A model generated the notes under the pieces. It had not been told where the DNA came from, did not search any database, and was given only the letters and a program-made list of their open reading frames with translations. DNA of 64,000 nt from NCBI GenBank assembly GCA_033239525.1, contig BSYO01000034.1, forward strand, positions 2,108,001-2,172,000, read 5' to 3'. The translations under genes and the position numbers were made by a program. The stretch is from Nepenthes gracilis. Its lineage: Eukaryota; Streptophyta; Magnoliopsida; Caryophyllales; Nepenthaceae. Positions 34,482 to 46,721 of this stretch are shown piece by piece (the stretch's first letter is position 1; each line of letters starts with the position of its first letter).

Positions 34482-35142
34482 TGATGGGTATTATAATCGA
34501 CGACCCAAGAAAAATCAACCTAAAGTAAATCTAAGCCAAGACACAAATTTCAGCGACCTAAACCACCCACGTGACCCATTTTGATGGACATGTCCGACGG
34601 GTTTAAGCGATTTGCTCTTGAGATAGGGACAAAACCAACCTCATTGTCAGGATGATTTCCTATTCTTATATCAAAATAACAGTCTCGGCGTTGGTTGAAA
34701 CCACAAATTGAATTAAACCTTATCCGTCCAACAGTTTTTTAAGCGGTTGATAATAAGAGTCAACCGTCCCCCAACTTCTATAAAAATTTCTCATTTCCAA
34801 TAGAAAAATGGGTCAACATTTCAAATAAAGAAAAAGTAATTGAAATACGCTGATAGCACTCTCTCTTTCTCTCAAACTAAGATGCCTTTATAAGAGTGCA
34901 AACCCACGGATCATAAATATAATCATAAATACTTAATCTTATACCCTCTGGCTTTCTTTTCTTTTAAGAATAATACTAATTTAAGTGTCGAAAGATATAT
35001 CAAAAAGCGAGTTTCACCAATCTTTTAACTATATTTTTGTGTTACATAGGATTCAGATTAAAGACGTATGGAGACCGAACCTACTTCAAATCCGACTAAC
35101 AAATTTTGACCCTTTATATCTGTACTATAATTTGGATCATCA
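34482..35142 (+). repeat. Solo LTR of a Tat-type element
   Basis: Starts TGATGGGTATTATAATCGAC and ends GGATCATCA, matching the TGATGGGTCC start and GCATCA end of the LTRs at 5718 and 17104. It also carries the shared block 'AAGTGTCGAAAGATATATCA' at 34982. At 661 bp it is shorter than those LTRs (1.07 kb). No internal region is attached and no clear target-site duplication remains. Confidence 0.65.
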
Positions 35143-36479
35143 GACGTATTAATTTAAAAGATTATTTTAAATGTTAAATCTTTTTAAAACTTAAACAAAT
35201 ATTTTATTTTATTTTATTTTTAGTTTAAATCTCAACCTTTCATTTTTTTTTTAATCTAACGGGTATGAAAGCGACGCAGGAATCACATTTTCCTCTGGTG
35301 ATGCAGCCCCCAGGCACCAAATCGATTTGAGATTATTATTTTACAATGAAAAATAATACTGATACTAAGCATATATTTGTATTTTATAGAAATACGTGGA
35401 AAATAGAAATATGTTAATTTTTTAAATAATTATTTTTAAAAAATATTTAATTTTTTTATTTATTATTAGCATACTAATGTGATAATGACTGAATTTTTTT
35501 TGGGGGAACTCTTGTAAAATGAAAAGTCATATTCTTTTTATATCTTAATAGTTTATTTTTAAATAATTAATTATAATTTAATTATTTTAAAATTTTAAAA
35601 ATTAGTTAAAATTAATTATTTTAAAATAATTAAATTATAATTATTAATTAAAATATAAATAATAAATCTCGTTAAAAAATTGAGCCATTCTAAATTTATT
35701 AATGATCGCATCATATTCTTTATACAATTAATATATATAAAGAGTATAAATAAAGACTCCTTTTTATATAAAGACTATATATAATAGTGTTTTAGGAAGG
35801 TTATGTTGTGTTAGAAAAACACTCCCTTGGCACTCAAGGGGTCAAGGGATACTGCAAGATCAACACGAGTAAATTTGAATGAAAAATTAACAAAATATTA
35901 CACCTTTCTGATTAATACTTGAATAATGTATTGACATAAATAATCATGTGTAACATCAAAATCAGTCGACAGATTGATATAGTATCACACTTAACAAATG
36001 CTCTCTTAACGCCCCCGGTGAAAATTTTGCAGATTTTTCTCGTTCAACCAGTACTTAATAAGAAGCTCGAGTGACAAAATGCTAGCACTCAACCAATGTT
36101 CTCTTAAAACTCAATTAGCGATCTTGATCATTGATATCCTCACCATTGGATGCCCGATAAGTTTGGCAATGATCATCGTAAAGTTGAAATGTTATTTGCT
36201 CTTGTAATTCTGCAAGTTTAGATGCAACTGAGTAAATTAATAGGTGTGAATATGTTTTGTTTTGATAGTTGATAGGTACAACTAAAAACAGGTCAATCCA
36301 ATACTCAGTTGAATCGAGGTTCAAAGGCCAACGATTGAACTAAAAATACTATAGAGTTAATCGAGTCATAACATTTAAATATATAAACCAAAAAATAAAG
36401 TCTGAACAGTTAGATATTAAAAAATTATAATGAGTCGCTTAATAAACTAACACAAAAAATTAAAAAAAATCACTATGTA
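35143..36479. other. AT-rich intergenic DNA
   Basis: No gene recognised; long A/T tracts (for example 35540-35660). Confidence 0.5.
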
Positions 36480-36968
36480 TTTTATAGTCAGGTGTTCTTA
36501 TCATTAAATAAGGACAGGTGTTACAATCTACAAATAACACCTTTCACGATTGATTCAAAGCAATATCATACGTACACATCGATCTCGGATTCCAATTAGC
36601 CAAACGATACCTCTAACTATAAATAAAATATCTCCCTAAATAGAAAGAGGAGAAAAAAAAAGGCCACTTAATCAATCAAATGCACAAAAGGAGTGCAGCC
36701 CTCCAGACATATATACATTCTTATCATCTTTCATTTTTTGAATTTTCTACCTCAATATTTTTTTAAATATATTAGAAAGATTACTGAATTGAATATCGAA
36801 AGATATATTGAGAAGCAAGTCTCATATACTTTTTACATCCTTTTTTGTCATAGTGTGTAAGATTCTAATTCATAATTTTAAAAACCAAACTTGCTTGTTA
36901 TTTGACTATCTAATTGAAATAGTCAATTCTCTAATTCGTACGATAATTAAAATATTTAAAACATATCA
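36480..36968 (+). repeat. Tat-type LTR remnant
   Basis: Contains the shared block as 'GAATATCGAAAGATATATTG' near 36791, followed by 'AAGTCTCATATACT' and a 'GTGTAAGATTCTAATTCATA' stretch parallel to the other LTRs. It ends near AACATATCA. The left boundary is not determinable. Confidence 0.45.
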
Positions 36969-37690
36969 GTACTAATATCTATAATTAAATCACATATTAT
37001 GATTTTTATTTTTATCAAATCATAATCAAGCCATCAGTTGATACAATCTACAAAACTATTGATGACACTTTGTACTGTCTGCAGTAATAAGCTCATTAAT
37101 CGAAAATTTATTTATCCAATTTGATATATTATATATTAAAATTAAAGTAAATAAGTAATAATATTAATAAAATAATAATAATATATCAGATATGTTTCTA
37201 AATAATGTATTAAATTTTTTAAAAATATATAATGAAGAAAAAATAACATATTAAGCGAAAATTAGTCATCAATTAAAAGGACATTATATGAGATACTAAT
37301 TAATTAAAAAAATATTATCAAAATAATAAATATAATATTTTAAAAAATACCTAATATAATTTATTTAAACTTAGTTTAGGTGACAACTATTGAAAAAATT
37401 AAGAATTTTAACACTTATTACCTACTTTTTTATTATATTATCATATATTAATAATAAAAAAATAATTTTTTATTTTTAATTATATATTTATTTATATTAA
37501 AATTATCAAGCAGGTGTATTGAAAATTATGGAAGCGATAAAAATTTATATTAAAATTAAAATTTATATTTATTTTGAATAATTTTAATATAGGTAAATAT
37601 ATAAATAGGTATATCAGTAATATTTTTTTATTAATAATTAATTTTACACATTATATAATTTTTTAAGGGTAGTAAGGAATAAAATGCCTC
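36969..37690. other. AT-rich intergenic DNA
   Basis: Extremely AT-rich; no gene recognised. Confidence 0.5.
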
Positions 37691-37697
37691 GTATTGA

Positions 37698-37703
37698 CAC
37701 GTG
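37698..37703 (+). promoter_or_regulatory. G-box (CACGTG) upstream of the DUF819 gene
   Basis: CACGTG about 110 bp before the ATG at 37813. G-boxes bind bZIP and bHLH factors and are frequent in light-responsive plant promoters. A second ACGT-core ('ACACGTCAG') lies at about 37719. The functional role is inferred from motif and position only. Confidence 0.45.
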
Positions 37704-37812
37704 GAGGTATGGATCAAACACGTCAGCAGATTTGCACCGTCCGATAGAGTGAGCAAAATCCACTTCATTTCAGTGGGATAAACTGACTCTTAGCGCGCAT
37801 TGAACTCCATCA

Positions 37813-38195
37813 ATGGCGTCGTCGAGAGCTTTACCTTCCCGTCCTTCACCCTCCTCATCGTCCTCTTCGCTGCCTGCTTTCTCTCTTTTCCTTCCCCCGC
37901 CGTACTTGCTCCATCGGCCGTTTTTCTCTGCGCGCCAAAAAAATCCATGCCTGCTCTCCAACCGGAAATTTGGTTCCTCCCCAAAACCACAACAATTTCT
38001 GTCTTTGGATCCTCTCGGCGCAACTCATCGAACGCACCATTGCAACTTCTCAAACCCTAATATTCGTACAGTCGCTAGGCTGTGTCGATCCTTAAAAGTG
38101 AGGTCAAATCTTAAATTGAATTCGCCTCTGATTTCTCCGGAAGACAGTTGGGGGATATGGTCTGCTCTCCTGGCCATTGGCGCTTTTGGTCTTTG
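37813..38195 (+). CDS. DUF819 family membrane protein, exon 1
   Basis: Starts at ATG 37813, the first ATG in this frame ('MASSRALPSRPSPSSSSSSL'). It ends at CTTTG before GTAAAT, leaving two bases of a Trp codon (phase 2). The first 100 or so residues are Ser/Pro/Arg-rich, like a plastid transit peptide. The exon ends with 'DSWGIWSALLAIGAFGLW', the first conserved segment of the plant DUF819 family (Arabidopsis At5g52540/At5g24000 as recalled). An overlapping frame at 37800-38060 is a shadow. DUF819 proteins are polytopic membrane proteins related to bacterial YjcL; their biochemical role in plants is unknown to me. Confidence 0.85.
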
Positions 38196-38765
38196 GTAAA
38201 TTTCTATTCTTCCTCTTTATTTTTTATTCGGATTTTCACTTTTTATATCGATTGTCGAGTAGAATTGGAACGAAATTAGGAGGATGTAACAATATAAGAA
38301 TAGAAAACCTGTACTTTATTTTGACCGAGTGAACCATCATAATTGTTTAAAATTGAAAGAGTTTAAAATTGAAATTCACCTAGTAGATTAAGGTCTTGGA
38401 ATTGGCATACTATTAATATTTATACACTTGTTTAACGTGTAGCTTTCATTCTGTGAGTCCACTGTTCGTCGGGTAAAATTCCATATTTTTGAAAATTAGG
38501 TTGCAAAATCTGCAACAGAATATATAATTTTCAAACTTCCATATTTTGAAAATTTTCATATTTTCATTCTGTGCAGATTCCAATTGAAAAGTCTACTACA
38601 CTCCATCCTTTCCTTTATAGAGGGCTCCCGTTTCCTTTATAAGGTCACACTCTCTTCAAATTATCCGCCAATTAACTGAAGAGAGGTTGACCATGTTTCA
38701 TAAATTTATTCTAGTGTACCCCTATAGAATTAGATGGCATGAGAGTTTTATATCTGATTTACAGC

Positions 38766-41615
38766 GTGGTGTCAATCGATAAGAACTCCGGTCCATGCGG
38801 CGCCCACACCTCTGAAGCTAGGTTGGGGCCAACCTACTCTATTTAGGTGACAAGTCATGTCCATCTCTGTCAGAGGAGGAGACCAAGCTGCATCCCTGAC
38901 ATCACGGACAATGAACGAGATAAAGCTGAAGAGGTAGCCCTCACCAATTGAAAGCTCCACATCTCTGTCGGACAAGGTCGATCAAATGTTGGAGACACCC
39001 CGAGAAGCCATTCGAGTCTTGTGCAAATGGGCAAGAAGTATAATAAGTTAAAGTGAAGATGCTCTGAAAGCGAAGGAAGAAATGGCTCGGGGGCTAGCGC
39101 TTAAATAAGTGGCAACCCCGCTAGGAATGACGTCATTTGAGGGAAGCGAATCGGTGCGCCCCCCCACAGCAACAGTGGCATGTGCTTTCGCCCAAGTAAG
39201 CTGCAGCACGTCTTTTCGTGAGAGCAATAATGACGCCTGATGCCCTGCTTCCCCATGCAATCAATGCACTAAGATGGTTGATTGAAGTGACAGTGCACGG
39301 TGCAGTCAATGACGCCCTGACACACCTTTTTCCAAGGCCGAAAAAGTACGGCGTGTGGCCCTGGTAGGCTCGAGGCTGAATCACTCGGTAGGCTCCTCTG
39401 CCAAGCGCTCAGGAGGCCAACCGAGAGGCGGATTGCTAGAAGACTGAGTCACCGGCCGCCGGGACTATCAGGTTAGCAGACGCCAAGCAGCCTACCACTA
39501 CATACAAGTATTTCAACCATCCAAAATCATGCGAAAGAATCAAAAGACACATGGCAAGAGACAGCAATGCTCGGAAGTTCCATTCATTAGCTTCTTTTAC
39601 AAAGTACAAAGTTTGCATCAACAAACGTACATTGTGAGAGAAAGAAAAACATATAGAACAATGATCCGGCGACGCTCACTTGGAAACTGGTTCTGGGAAG
39701 ACGTGCTTGAGGAAGACAACCGCGGCTGAAGGACTAGGAAGCCGTCCTCTACCTACCCATCGAAGCGTTTAGACTAGAGACCAGGCGCAGCAAGAGGTGA
39801 ATGGGAAGCAATTCCCTAATGAGGAGGAAGGTGAGATGCCGCCACCCTCACGTGGGATGCTTCCCACTCGGAGATCCTCCACCTAGGCCGACCATAGCCT
39901 TTGGGCTAATGACCAAGCCAGTGCGGCGTCGACGGTCTAGCCCATAGCGAAACTCCAGAAGCACTTCCTCCAGCAAGCTCCGGAAGCAACCCTTCGGCTA
40001 AAGGAATCGAAGGCTAAGTGCTTCCCCAAGATCCGAGACAACAGAAGCAGAGCGCTCGCGCCTAGATGTTCCTCTAGAGGCTACACCATCGGACGCCAGC
40101 ATGGAGAAAGAAAATAATGATGGCCCTCTGATTGGACCACCCTCATTATGATATCAAAGAAGTCGAGAGAGGAGCATCACGACGGACTTTAAGCACTTCT
40201 TCGAATCTTGTAGAACTCCATCCGATCCCGGTTGGAGGCAACAAAGGACCCATGTTGGCTCTAAACTCTAGCACTACTTGGCTGGTGTGAAGATGATCCA
40301 TGGAGTAAAGTGCAAGGAGCCCCTCCATTTATAGCCGGGGGAGGAGATTGATGAGCCACCAATAAGAAGTCACATCTGCCAGAATCCACTGTCGGGAACC
40401 GGCAAGTAATCAATGCTAGACCTTGAATCAGAGCCGAGATCCTTCCAAACAGAACAATGAATCCCTGCGCCCCTATACAGACAGTTGCAAGGCGCCTGGG
40501 AAAGGAGCACAACCCTTGGGAACTGGTGATAGAGCATCTTGGGAAGGAACGCTTGAATTGGCTCAGCTAAAAACGTCCTATCATCCGACATACTGGGAAC
40601 TGGTGAAGCCTAGTCACCCGGCATAAGGAGCTAGTGATGAGTCCAACTATGCTATGGGTCCGACCCAAGTCCAAGCCAAGCTCATCCGCGAAACATAGCC
40701 CTACAAGGACCGAAGCCTAGAAGGCCCAAACGATGGGCTCAAATACGGCAAAGCACAATGGGCTGATAGAGATAGGGACTAGCCAGGCCTAGCAAGCAGC
40801 CCCTTGCAACATGATCAATCATAATGAAGGAATCCTCTAACCTAGCGGCGATAGATTGACCCGCACAGAGAGTGTTGACGCAGACGCCTGCCATTTGTGG
40901 CCATAGCCAACGATTAGAAAAGACATTGCTGCTACTAGGCCACTGCCACCGCCACTGCCAGCATGGCTTCACAAATCACCCACCGAAATGGTTAGACGAA
41001 TGTCACCAAGGACCATCCGCGGTCACACCACCACCGTAAGGCAACAATTGACACATTGGCCATAACCATCGCCAGAACAGGTCGACGAATGCTGACAAGG
41101 CACCTGTCGTGAGCCTTGGCACCAACACCATCTCTGTAAAGCATTACAAACACCCTTCACCATCGCAGGAGAAGGGAGAGACCAAAAATCGGCGTATAAG
41201 AGCTCAGAAAGAACTAAGCTCTCTTTCGATCTCACAGCTCTTTCTCTCTCTCTCTAGCATCTCAAAGCAGTTTCCCATCGAGCACATCACCAGAGCTTAG
41301 CCCTTTATCAGCTCTCAAAGCCGCTTCCCACTGAGCACATTCTGAGAGCCCAGTCCTCCTCAAAACTTACTTTCCATTCATAAGTTCATGCATGTATTTT
41401 CTTACATCATCATATCTTTCTATCTGTTGAGAAAGATTTCTAATTTAAGTGTCGGAAGATAAATCAGAGAGTGAGTCTCGCCAATCCTCTGACTTTTTGT
41501 TCATTGTTTATGGTGCGTAGGACCCAGGTTATTAGAGACGGAGATCAGACCCGTTTGAGTTCAACCTGATGCGGAAGATCTAACGGCTCCTTAATCCTCT
41601 GACCATAATACAATT
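38766..41615 (+). mobile_element. 5'-truncated Tat-type element in DUF819 intron 1
   Basis: From about 39570 the sequence follows 16100-17103 of the large Tat element ('TTCTTTTACAAAGTACAAAG' in both) and then runs into an LTR starting TGATGAGTCC at 40635. The part before 39570 has similar composition and probably corresponds to the 3' non-coding and antisense-ORF region. There is no gag-pol and no 5' LTR. The left boundary is approximate. Confidence 0.7.
40635..41615 (+). repeat. LTR of the truncated Tat element
   Basis: Starts TGATGAGTCCAACTATGCTA. It contains 'AAGTGTCGGAAGATAAATCA' at about 41448 and ends within 'CTTAATCCTCTGACCA' near 41600. The exact end is uncertain. Confidence 0.7.
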
Positions 41616-41616
41616 G

Positions 41617-42403
41617 ACTTTTATTTTGCCAAAACGGAGAATTCTACATCATATATCACATATTTAAAATGTTTTCAAATCATGGAAAAAAATAAAATCT
41701 TTATTTTATTTTACAAAGTAAAGTTATTGTCCAATGTTTATATAAAATAGTATGTAAAGTCATTTATTCAAAGACAATATATTCAAATGTGAACATAAAT
41801 CTTCAAAATATCTAAATGTTCGGTAAAAACAAATGTGTAAGCAATATTCCAAAAAAGGGCCGAACAGGGTGATGCGCATGTATATTTAAACAATAATTGA
41901 AAGAAAAACTAAAAGATTTCAATAATAGATTAAAGAATAGACTTTGATATATTTGCATTAAACTAAAGATTTAACATATTTGATTCAAAATATCCTCAAA
42001 ATTATATTCTTTTACATTCTCTCTCCTCTTTTCTCTCTTCATTCTCTCTCTTTCTCTCCCTTCTTTGCGCAAAAATGCTTCAAAATCAGGCGAAGAGAAT
42101 TTAAATATCTAGATTGGTACACAAGCATTGATTGGTGGGCATCAGGTGCCAAGACCAATCACATATATGCACAAGCGCAACATATTCTGCCCAAATCACG
42201 CATGAGTGCCCCTCATGCGCATCTTAGGCTTGGAGGTTCTGTCTTAAACATGCACAAGTACTATACTTATGCCTATTAGATGTTTGGCCTCATTCCTTAA
42301 AACTCATTTTTCTCAAAATCTTTATTATGTAATTATTTTTTACATTTATCCAATGTATAAAAATTATAACGTCATAAATACAAATTTGAAAATCGGGTGT
42401 TAC
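41617..42403 (-). repeat. LTR fragment related to 490-2548
   Basis: Shares with 490-2548 a CT-rich tract (42010-42065) followed by a region with 'ACAAGCGC', 'ATGCGCAT' and 'CATCAGGTG' words. It ends GGTGTTACA near 42403. The left part is cut by, or abuts, the Tat LTR. Confidence 0.5.
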
Positions 42404-42987
42404 ATATCTACTAGTGCCTATTATTCTGAAGGTTGTTTCATGAATTCATTGTTAAAGACCTCTATAACTGAAAATGGAAGCCCATTTTAATGAATTTATC
42501 CTAAATGGATATTAATAAATACCATACATTCAGAAGTACTCTGAGTAAATTATAAACCTGGTATTGCATAATTGAGTAAACCATAGAGTTAAGAACTCTA
42601 GGTTCATGGGTTTAAATGCCGTTTTCTCAAAACTCTTGCCATATGTGGGGTCCAGGGAAGGCAATTGGGCCTATTGTACAAGGCTGAACCTTGCATTATG
42701 CAAAGCCTATTTCTGCAAATCGAACCCGTAATTATCAAGTCACACGATGATAATTCTTTCATTGCCCAAGGCTCCAATTTCGGCATTGCATAGTGCAACA
42801 TATAATATTGTAACAGCATTCCATTTTTATGGCTGTAATTCTCTTGAGTTTCATGTGTGAATTCTGTACAGTCTGCAGCCGATCAACATAGCCAAAATTT
42901 CAGATTTTCTTCATTCCTTTCATTTTCCTTGTCCCTTCTATTTCTCTGTAGCTGAATGGAGGTAAATGTGTATGTGGGGGATTGAAG

Positions 42988-43214
42988 GTCAGAGAAGACA
43001 AAGATTGGCGGTATGGTGAGTGGTGCCCTTGTGAGCATTTTGGTTGGACTAGCAGCCAGTAATCTAGGGATTATCCCGTATCAAGCGCCAGCTTATTCTA
43101 TCGTCTTTGAATTCTTGCTACCCCTAACTGTTCCAATGCTGTTATTCAGAGCTAATTTGAATCGGCTGGTTCGATCAGCTGGGAGACTGCTTCTGGCATT
43201 TTTGCTTGGATCAG
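42988..43214 (+). CDS. DUF819 family membrane protein, exon 2
   Basis: Starts after ATTGAAG; the first G completes the Trp codon begun in exon 1. It reads 'SEKTKIGGMVSGALVSILVG', 'LAASNLGIIPYQAPAYSIVF' and 'EFLLPLTVPMLLFRANLNRL', then 'LLLAFLLGS', and ends at TCAG before GTCATA (phase 1). These are the best-conserved parts of the family and contain two to three hydrophobic segments. 227 bp, intact. Confidence 0.93.
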
Positions 43215-43479
43215 GTCATACTCTTACTTATGAAAACCTTCTAATCTTTTCTTTCTGGAAAGATATAATTAATTTCACAATGTCAGGTGCTTAGCTAATT
43301 TTTTTTAACGCTCTAAAAGAATTGCAAACGACTACTGAATGGAAGGAGAAAGGATACAAAAGGGAAGCTGTAGAATTATATGGAGTAATGCATTCTGGTT
43401 TCTGTACTTAGGTTGTTCTAGATGGAAGGGTGCATGCTTTTATTTTGATTTAGAGATATCTAGTTAGGCTATAAGTGTT

Positions 43480-43960
43480 GATCAGTGGGCCAAATTCCAC
43501 TTACATGAAACTGAGAAAACTCTCTAATTAGGATAAAATTTAACGTCCATTTATTTAAATTCGTGAGCAAATAACAATAGCATACAACCAAAAAAACAAG
43601 CACAATAATAAGCAAATTTTACGTGATAACTTTTTTTAAATAAGAAAAAAATTATGACTGAAATATTTTCACTATAATATGAGTCTGGTTGTGATAGAAT
43701 CTTTAAAACCATTTTCAAATTCACCATAAACTTAGGCAAATCAAGTTATGAACAACAAGAGAGCAAAAGATTAGTCACGGTTCAACTATACCACTGAAAA
43801 TAACCTTAACTTGAGTGAAACCTCACTCAAATATCAAGTGAACCACCAAATGACATATCCAATGGATGTGTGTGGCTTATGAAGGAGTGATCCAGGAGCC
43901 TAACAATAAGTTCATTGGGTGTCTTCATACTTAGGTTGAGTTCAATGACTTCCTCTTTAT
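43480..43960. repeat. Dispersed repeat shared with 57895-58190
   Basis: 'GGGCCAAATTCCAC', 'AATAGCATACAACCA' and 'TTTTACGTGATAACTTTTTT' here correspond to 'AGACCAAATTCCACC', 'AATAGTATACAACCA' and 'TTTTTACGTGAAAAATTTGC' in intron 3. Family unknown; ends not determined. Confidence 0.5.
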
Positions 43961-44389
43961 GATCAAAAGGAAGAAAAAATACCAAGCAAGAATGTAGCAA
44001 GCAGGTTTAATAGATTATTTTGCATTTCATGAACACATGCCGTGTATGAAACAAAGCAGAATGGAAACAAGATTTCTTTTCCAGGTCTTTGTTTTTAACT
44101 CAGATGATCAACGAGATAAGAACCTTATTTTTTATGTCCTCATTTTAGAGTTAGAAATATTTATCTGACTTATTTCACCTCTAAAACTAAAAGAAAATTT
44201 TCATAAGACAGTTATTAGGCCTGCTATGTTTTATGCTTTGGGGATTAGAATAATCAGGTAGTCTTTAACATATATGATGCTTGAGACCATGCATTTTAAG
44301 AAAATTACTAAAGATATTTTATAATGAATACCTTTCAGATTAAAATAGTTGGCGAGTTTGATTGGACGATGCCTTAAATGTGACTATAA

Positions 44390-44560
44390 ATTTATTCATA
44401 GATGAAAATATCAATATCGGCCATAGCCGTATCAAATCGAATATATCAGATGATATATATTGGTATTAGACATGAATTATGCAAAAATGTTTTCCATAAA
44501 TCGTAACTTAATAGTTAAATGTTAGCCGATATATCATGATATGGATAAATGTTAGTCTTG
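44390..44560 (+). repeat. GATATATC-rich dispersed repeat, copy 8
   Basis: Begins 'GATGAAAATATCAATATCGG' and includes 'TATATCAGATGATATATATT' and 'GATATATCATGATATGG'. Truncated relative to longer copies. Confidence 0.6.
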
Positions 44561-44972
44561 AGAGGCCCATTACCTATATATTACTTTGGTCAATATTTCA
44601 TTTCATGGATTTGTTATAGTTTTTTATGCTGAAATTGTCAAACTTTCACGTTTAGGTTTGTTAATGGACCACCTTTATATGACTGGATTTCTCAATAAAA
44701 CCTTATGTTTCTTCTTAGGTGAGGCCAACTATATAAATTTATTTTCGTCACTTTATTTGATTTAGTATAATATTCTTTTAAAAGTACAAGTACTTTTAAA
44801 GCTTTTTTTATTACATTATTCTAGATTTTTCTAAATCTACATCTTCTTTTATTTTCTTTAATCATAACTAACTTATATTTTTTCACAAATGATTCATTTA
44901 ACCTGCGTTTTAAACATCCATACCACCTTAAAATCTTTCCCTCTTATCTTTTGCACTTTTTTTTACAATATA

Positions 44973-45738
44973 TGATACTGCGTATTTGGGATCTAGATAT
45001 TCATCCGAGTAAATCAAATTGGACCTTCGAACCTTTTAATCTTAATCCTAAACACCACAATGGTTGACAAAAGGTTAGAGAATATGAGGCTCACTTTTTG
45101 ATATATCTTTTGACACTCAAGTTAGAAATTTTTCTATGAAAATGAAAAATAATAAGAGATTGGGGATGAGTATGTGAGAGAATGTTAGAATTGGAGGATT
45201 TAACTTCGTGATTATTGAAAGACTCAAGTGTATCGAGGTTGGTGCTTTGTACTTGTGTTTTATCTTTCAGATTTTGATTGTGCTTCATTGATCAAGAGAA
45301 ATTAGCGTATTTATAACTTTATTTTCAAGTAGTGTGTCATTTTGGAATTGGTATGATGTGCATCAAATAAGGCATTACATTGGTTGGTAATCTAACCATT
45401 ACACAAGTTTGTAACTGCTTAGAATTTAATGCCTTATTATTTAGTGGCTATAACTACCTATTTAATGTGGCTGTTTATTTCTCAATTCATGTAACCATTC
45501 ATCAGGATCAAATATCTAGTTTAATCTTTTGGCGGGCCATTAGCTGTCTCGATCTTTTGTATTTTTTACGATTCGGCCATTCGGTCATTCAGTGGGTCAA
45601 GTGTCCTGGATAGATTCCCAATTGTCTTCTGTTCCAGGCCTAACAACTCGATGGTCTTATATTCTTCTACAAGCTTGCAATTTGTGAACCCTATATTTCA
45701 TCGAGTTAGATCAATTTAATTTTAAACCATATCCAATA
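44973..45738 (-). repeat. 3' LTR of the minus-strand Tat-type element
   Basis: Plus strand begins TGATACTGCGTATTTGGGAT and ends ATATCCAATA. Aligns with 55500-56261. Confidence 0.75.
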
Positions 45739-45899
45739 TTAGCTCCCATGCTTGGAGGTTAAATTCAAGCTTCGAATAAGAATGGAAACCTAGGCGGTAT
45801 GCCTAGCAAATTGTCTGAATGTTTTTGTAGTGTCCAGTAGTCTTTGGTATTATGCCCCTAGAGATCTATGATAGAAACAATACTTAAGCTGACCACTTC

Positions 45900-46490
45900 C
45901 TTTCGGGTTCTTGATCGATTTGGATCGCTATTTTTCTTCTTTCCTCCATTTGACACTAGTTGGTGCCCATAGTCCGAGCACCCTGACTATTTCGTTTCGT
46001 TGGCTTCATTAGCTGTAATGTAGGCACATGTGATAGTCTCTGTCTCCAAGAAAGTTTTAGGTTCTTGCTACACTAAATATTTAAAAAAGTCATCCGATTG
46101 AATCGTGGTCATGAAGAAAGTATTCAATTTCATCTCATTGATGAGCTTCAAGATGTCTCTGGCCTTAACATTAAATATAGCTAGAAAACGTTTCTGGCTC
46201 TTGTTTACAGCATGTCGGATCCTAATAAGGTGTCAGAGTAGAGTTGCTTTTCTTTCCTCCAATTGGAGGTAAATTGTGATAGGAATTGATCCACTAGTTC
46301 CTAAAAAGATCGAACGGAATTTGGTCCTAACTTGTAGAATTGAATTCTCACATTTGCTTTTAAAGTTAAAGGAAAATAGATGCATAGTGCAGCATCCTCT
46401 AGGTTTTGGAAGCCAATCAATATTTGGAAGTGATTTAAATAATCTATTGAATCAGTGCTTCCGTCATTGGGCTCTAGTATTGGCATTTTA
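45900..46490 (-). pseudogene. gag remnant of the minus-strand Tat-type element
   Basis: Minus-strand reading gives 'MPILEPNDGSTDSIDYLNHF' and 'FPLTLKANVRIQFYKLGPNS', then, in a shifted frame, 'RFLAIFNVKARDIL', 'FFKYLV' and 'ETETITCAYITANEANETK'. The last blocks parallel 'RFLVCFTVEARRIF' and 'EAETIARANITAKEANKVK' in the gag of the 5718-18170 element, so the two belong to one clade. Broken by stops and frameshifts. Confidence 0.75.
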
Positions 46491-46716
46491 AATTTATAAG
46501 GGAGCCAATGCCTTTTAATTTTTTGAGTTGAAAGGTAGTCGTCTAACTAGTAATATTTTTTTGAAAAACTTGCTGCTCGATTCTCTTTATTTTTTCCTTC
46601 ACCTCGGCTGTGGAGGCAATTCTTTTAACATTAAGAAATATCCTCGACTCCAAGTGATTAACAGATACATGTAGTATCTACTTGGACGGGAGGGCTTTAA
46701 GCATGCTACTGCCGGA

Positions 46717-46721
46717 CACTT
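46717..46721. repeat. Target-site duplication, left (CACTT)
   Basis: CACTT directly left of the LTR start TGTCACGACC. Matches CACTT at 54994-54998. Confidence 0.8.

Larger units (their letters stand above)
38196..42987 (+). other. DUF819 intron 1 (4.8 kb)
   Basis: GT at 38196 and AG at 42986-42987. Filled mainly by a truncated Tat element (about 38766-41615) and a related LTR fragment (41617-42403). Confidence 0.85.

Noticed and set aside
37800..38060. Overlapping 86-codon frame at the DUF819 start, and several minus-strand frames there
   Set aside because: Shadows of exon 1. Only the 37813 frame leads into the conserved 'SWGIWSALLAIGAFGLW' end and the correct splice phase.
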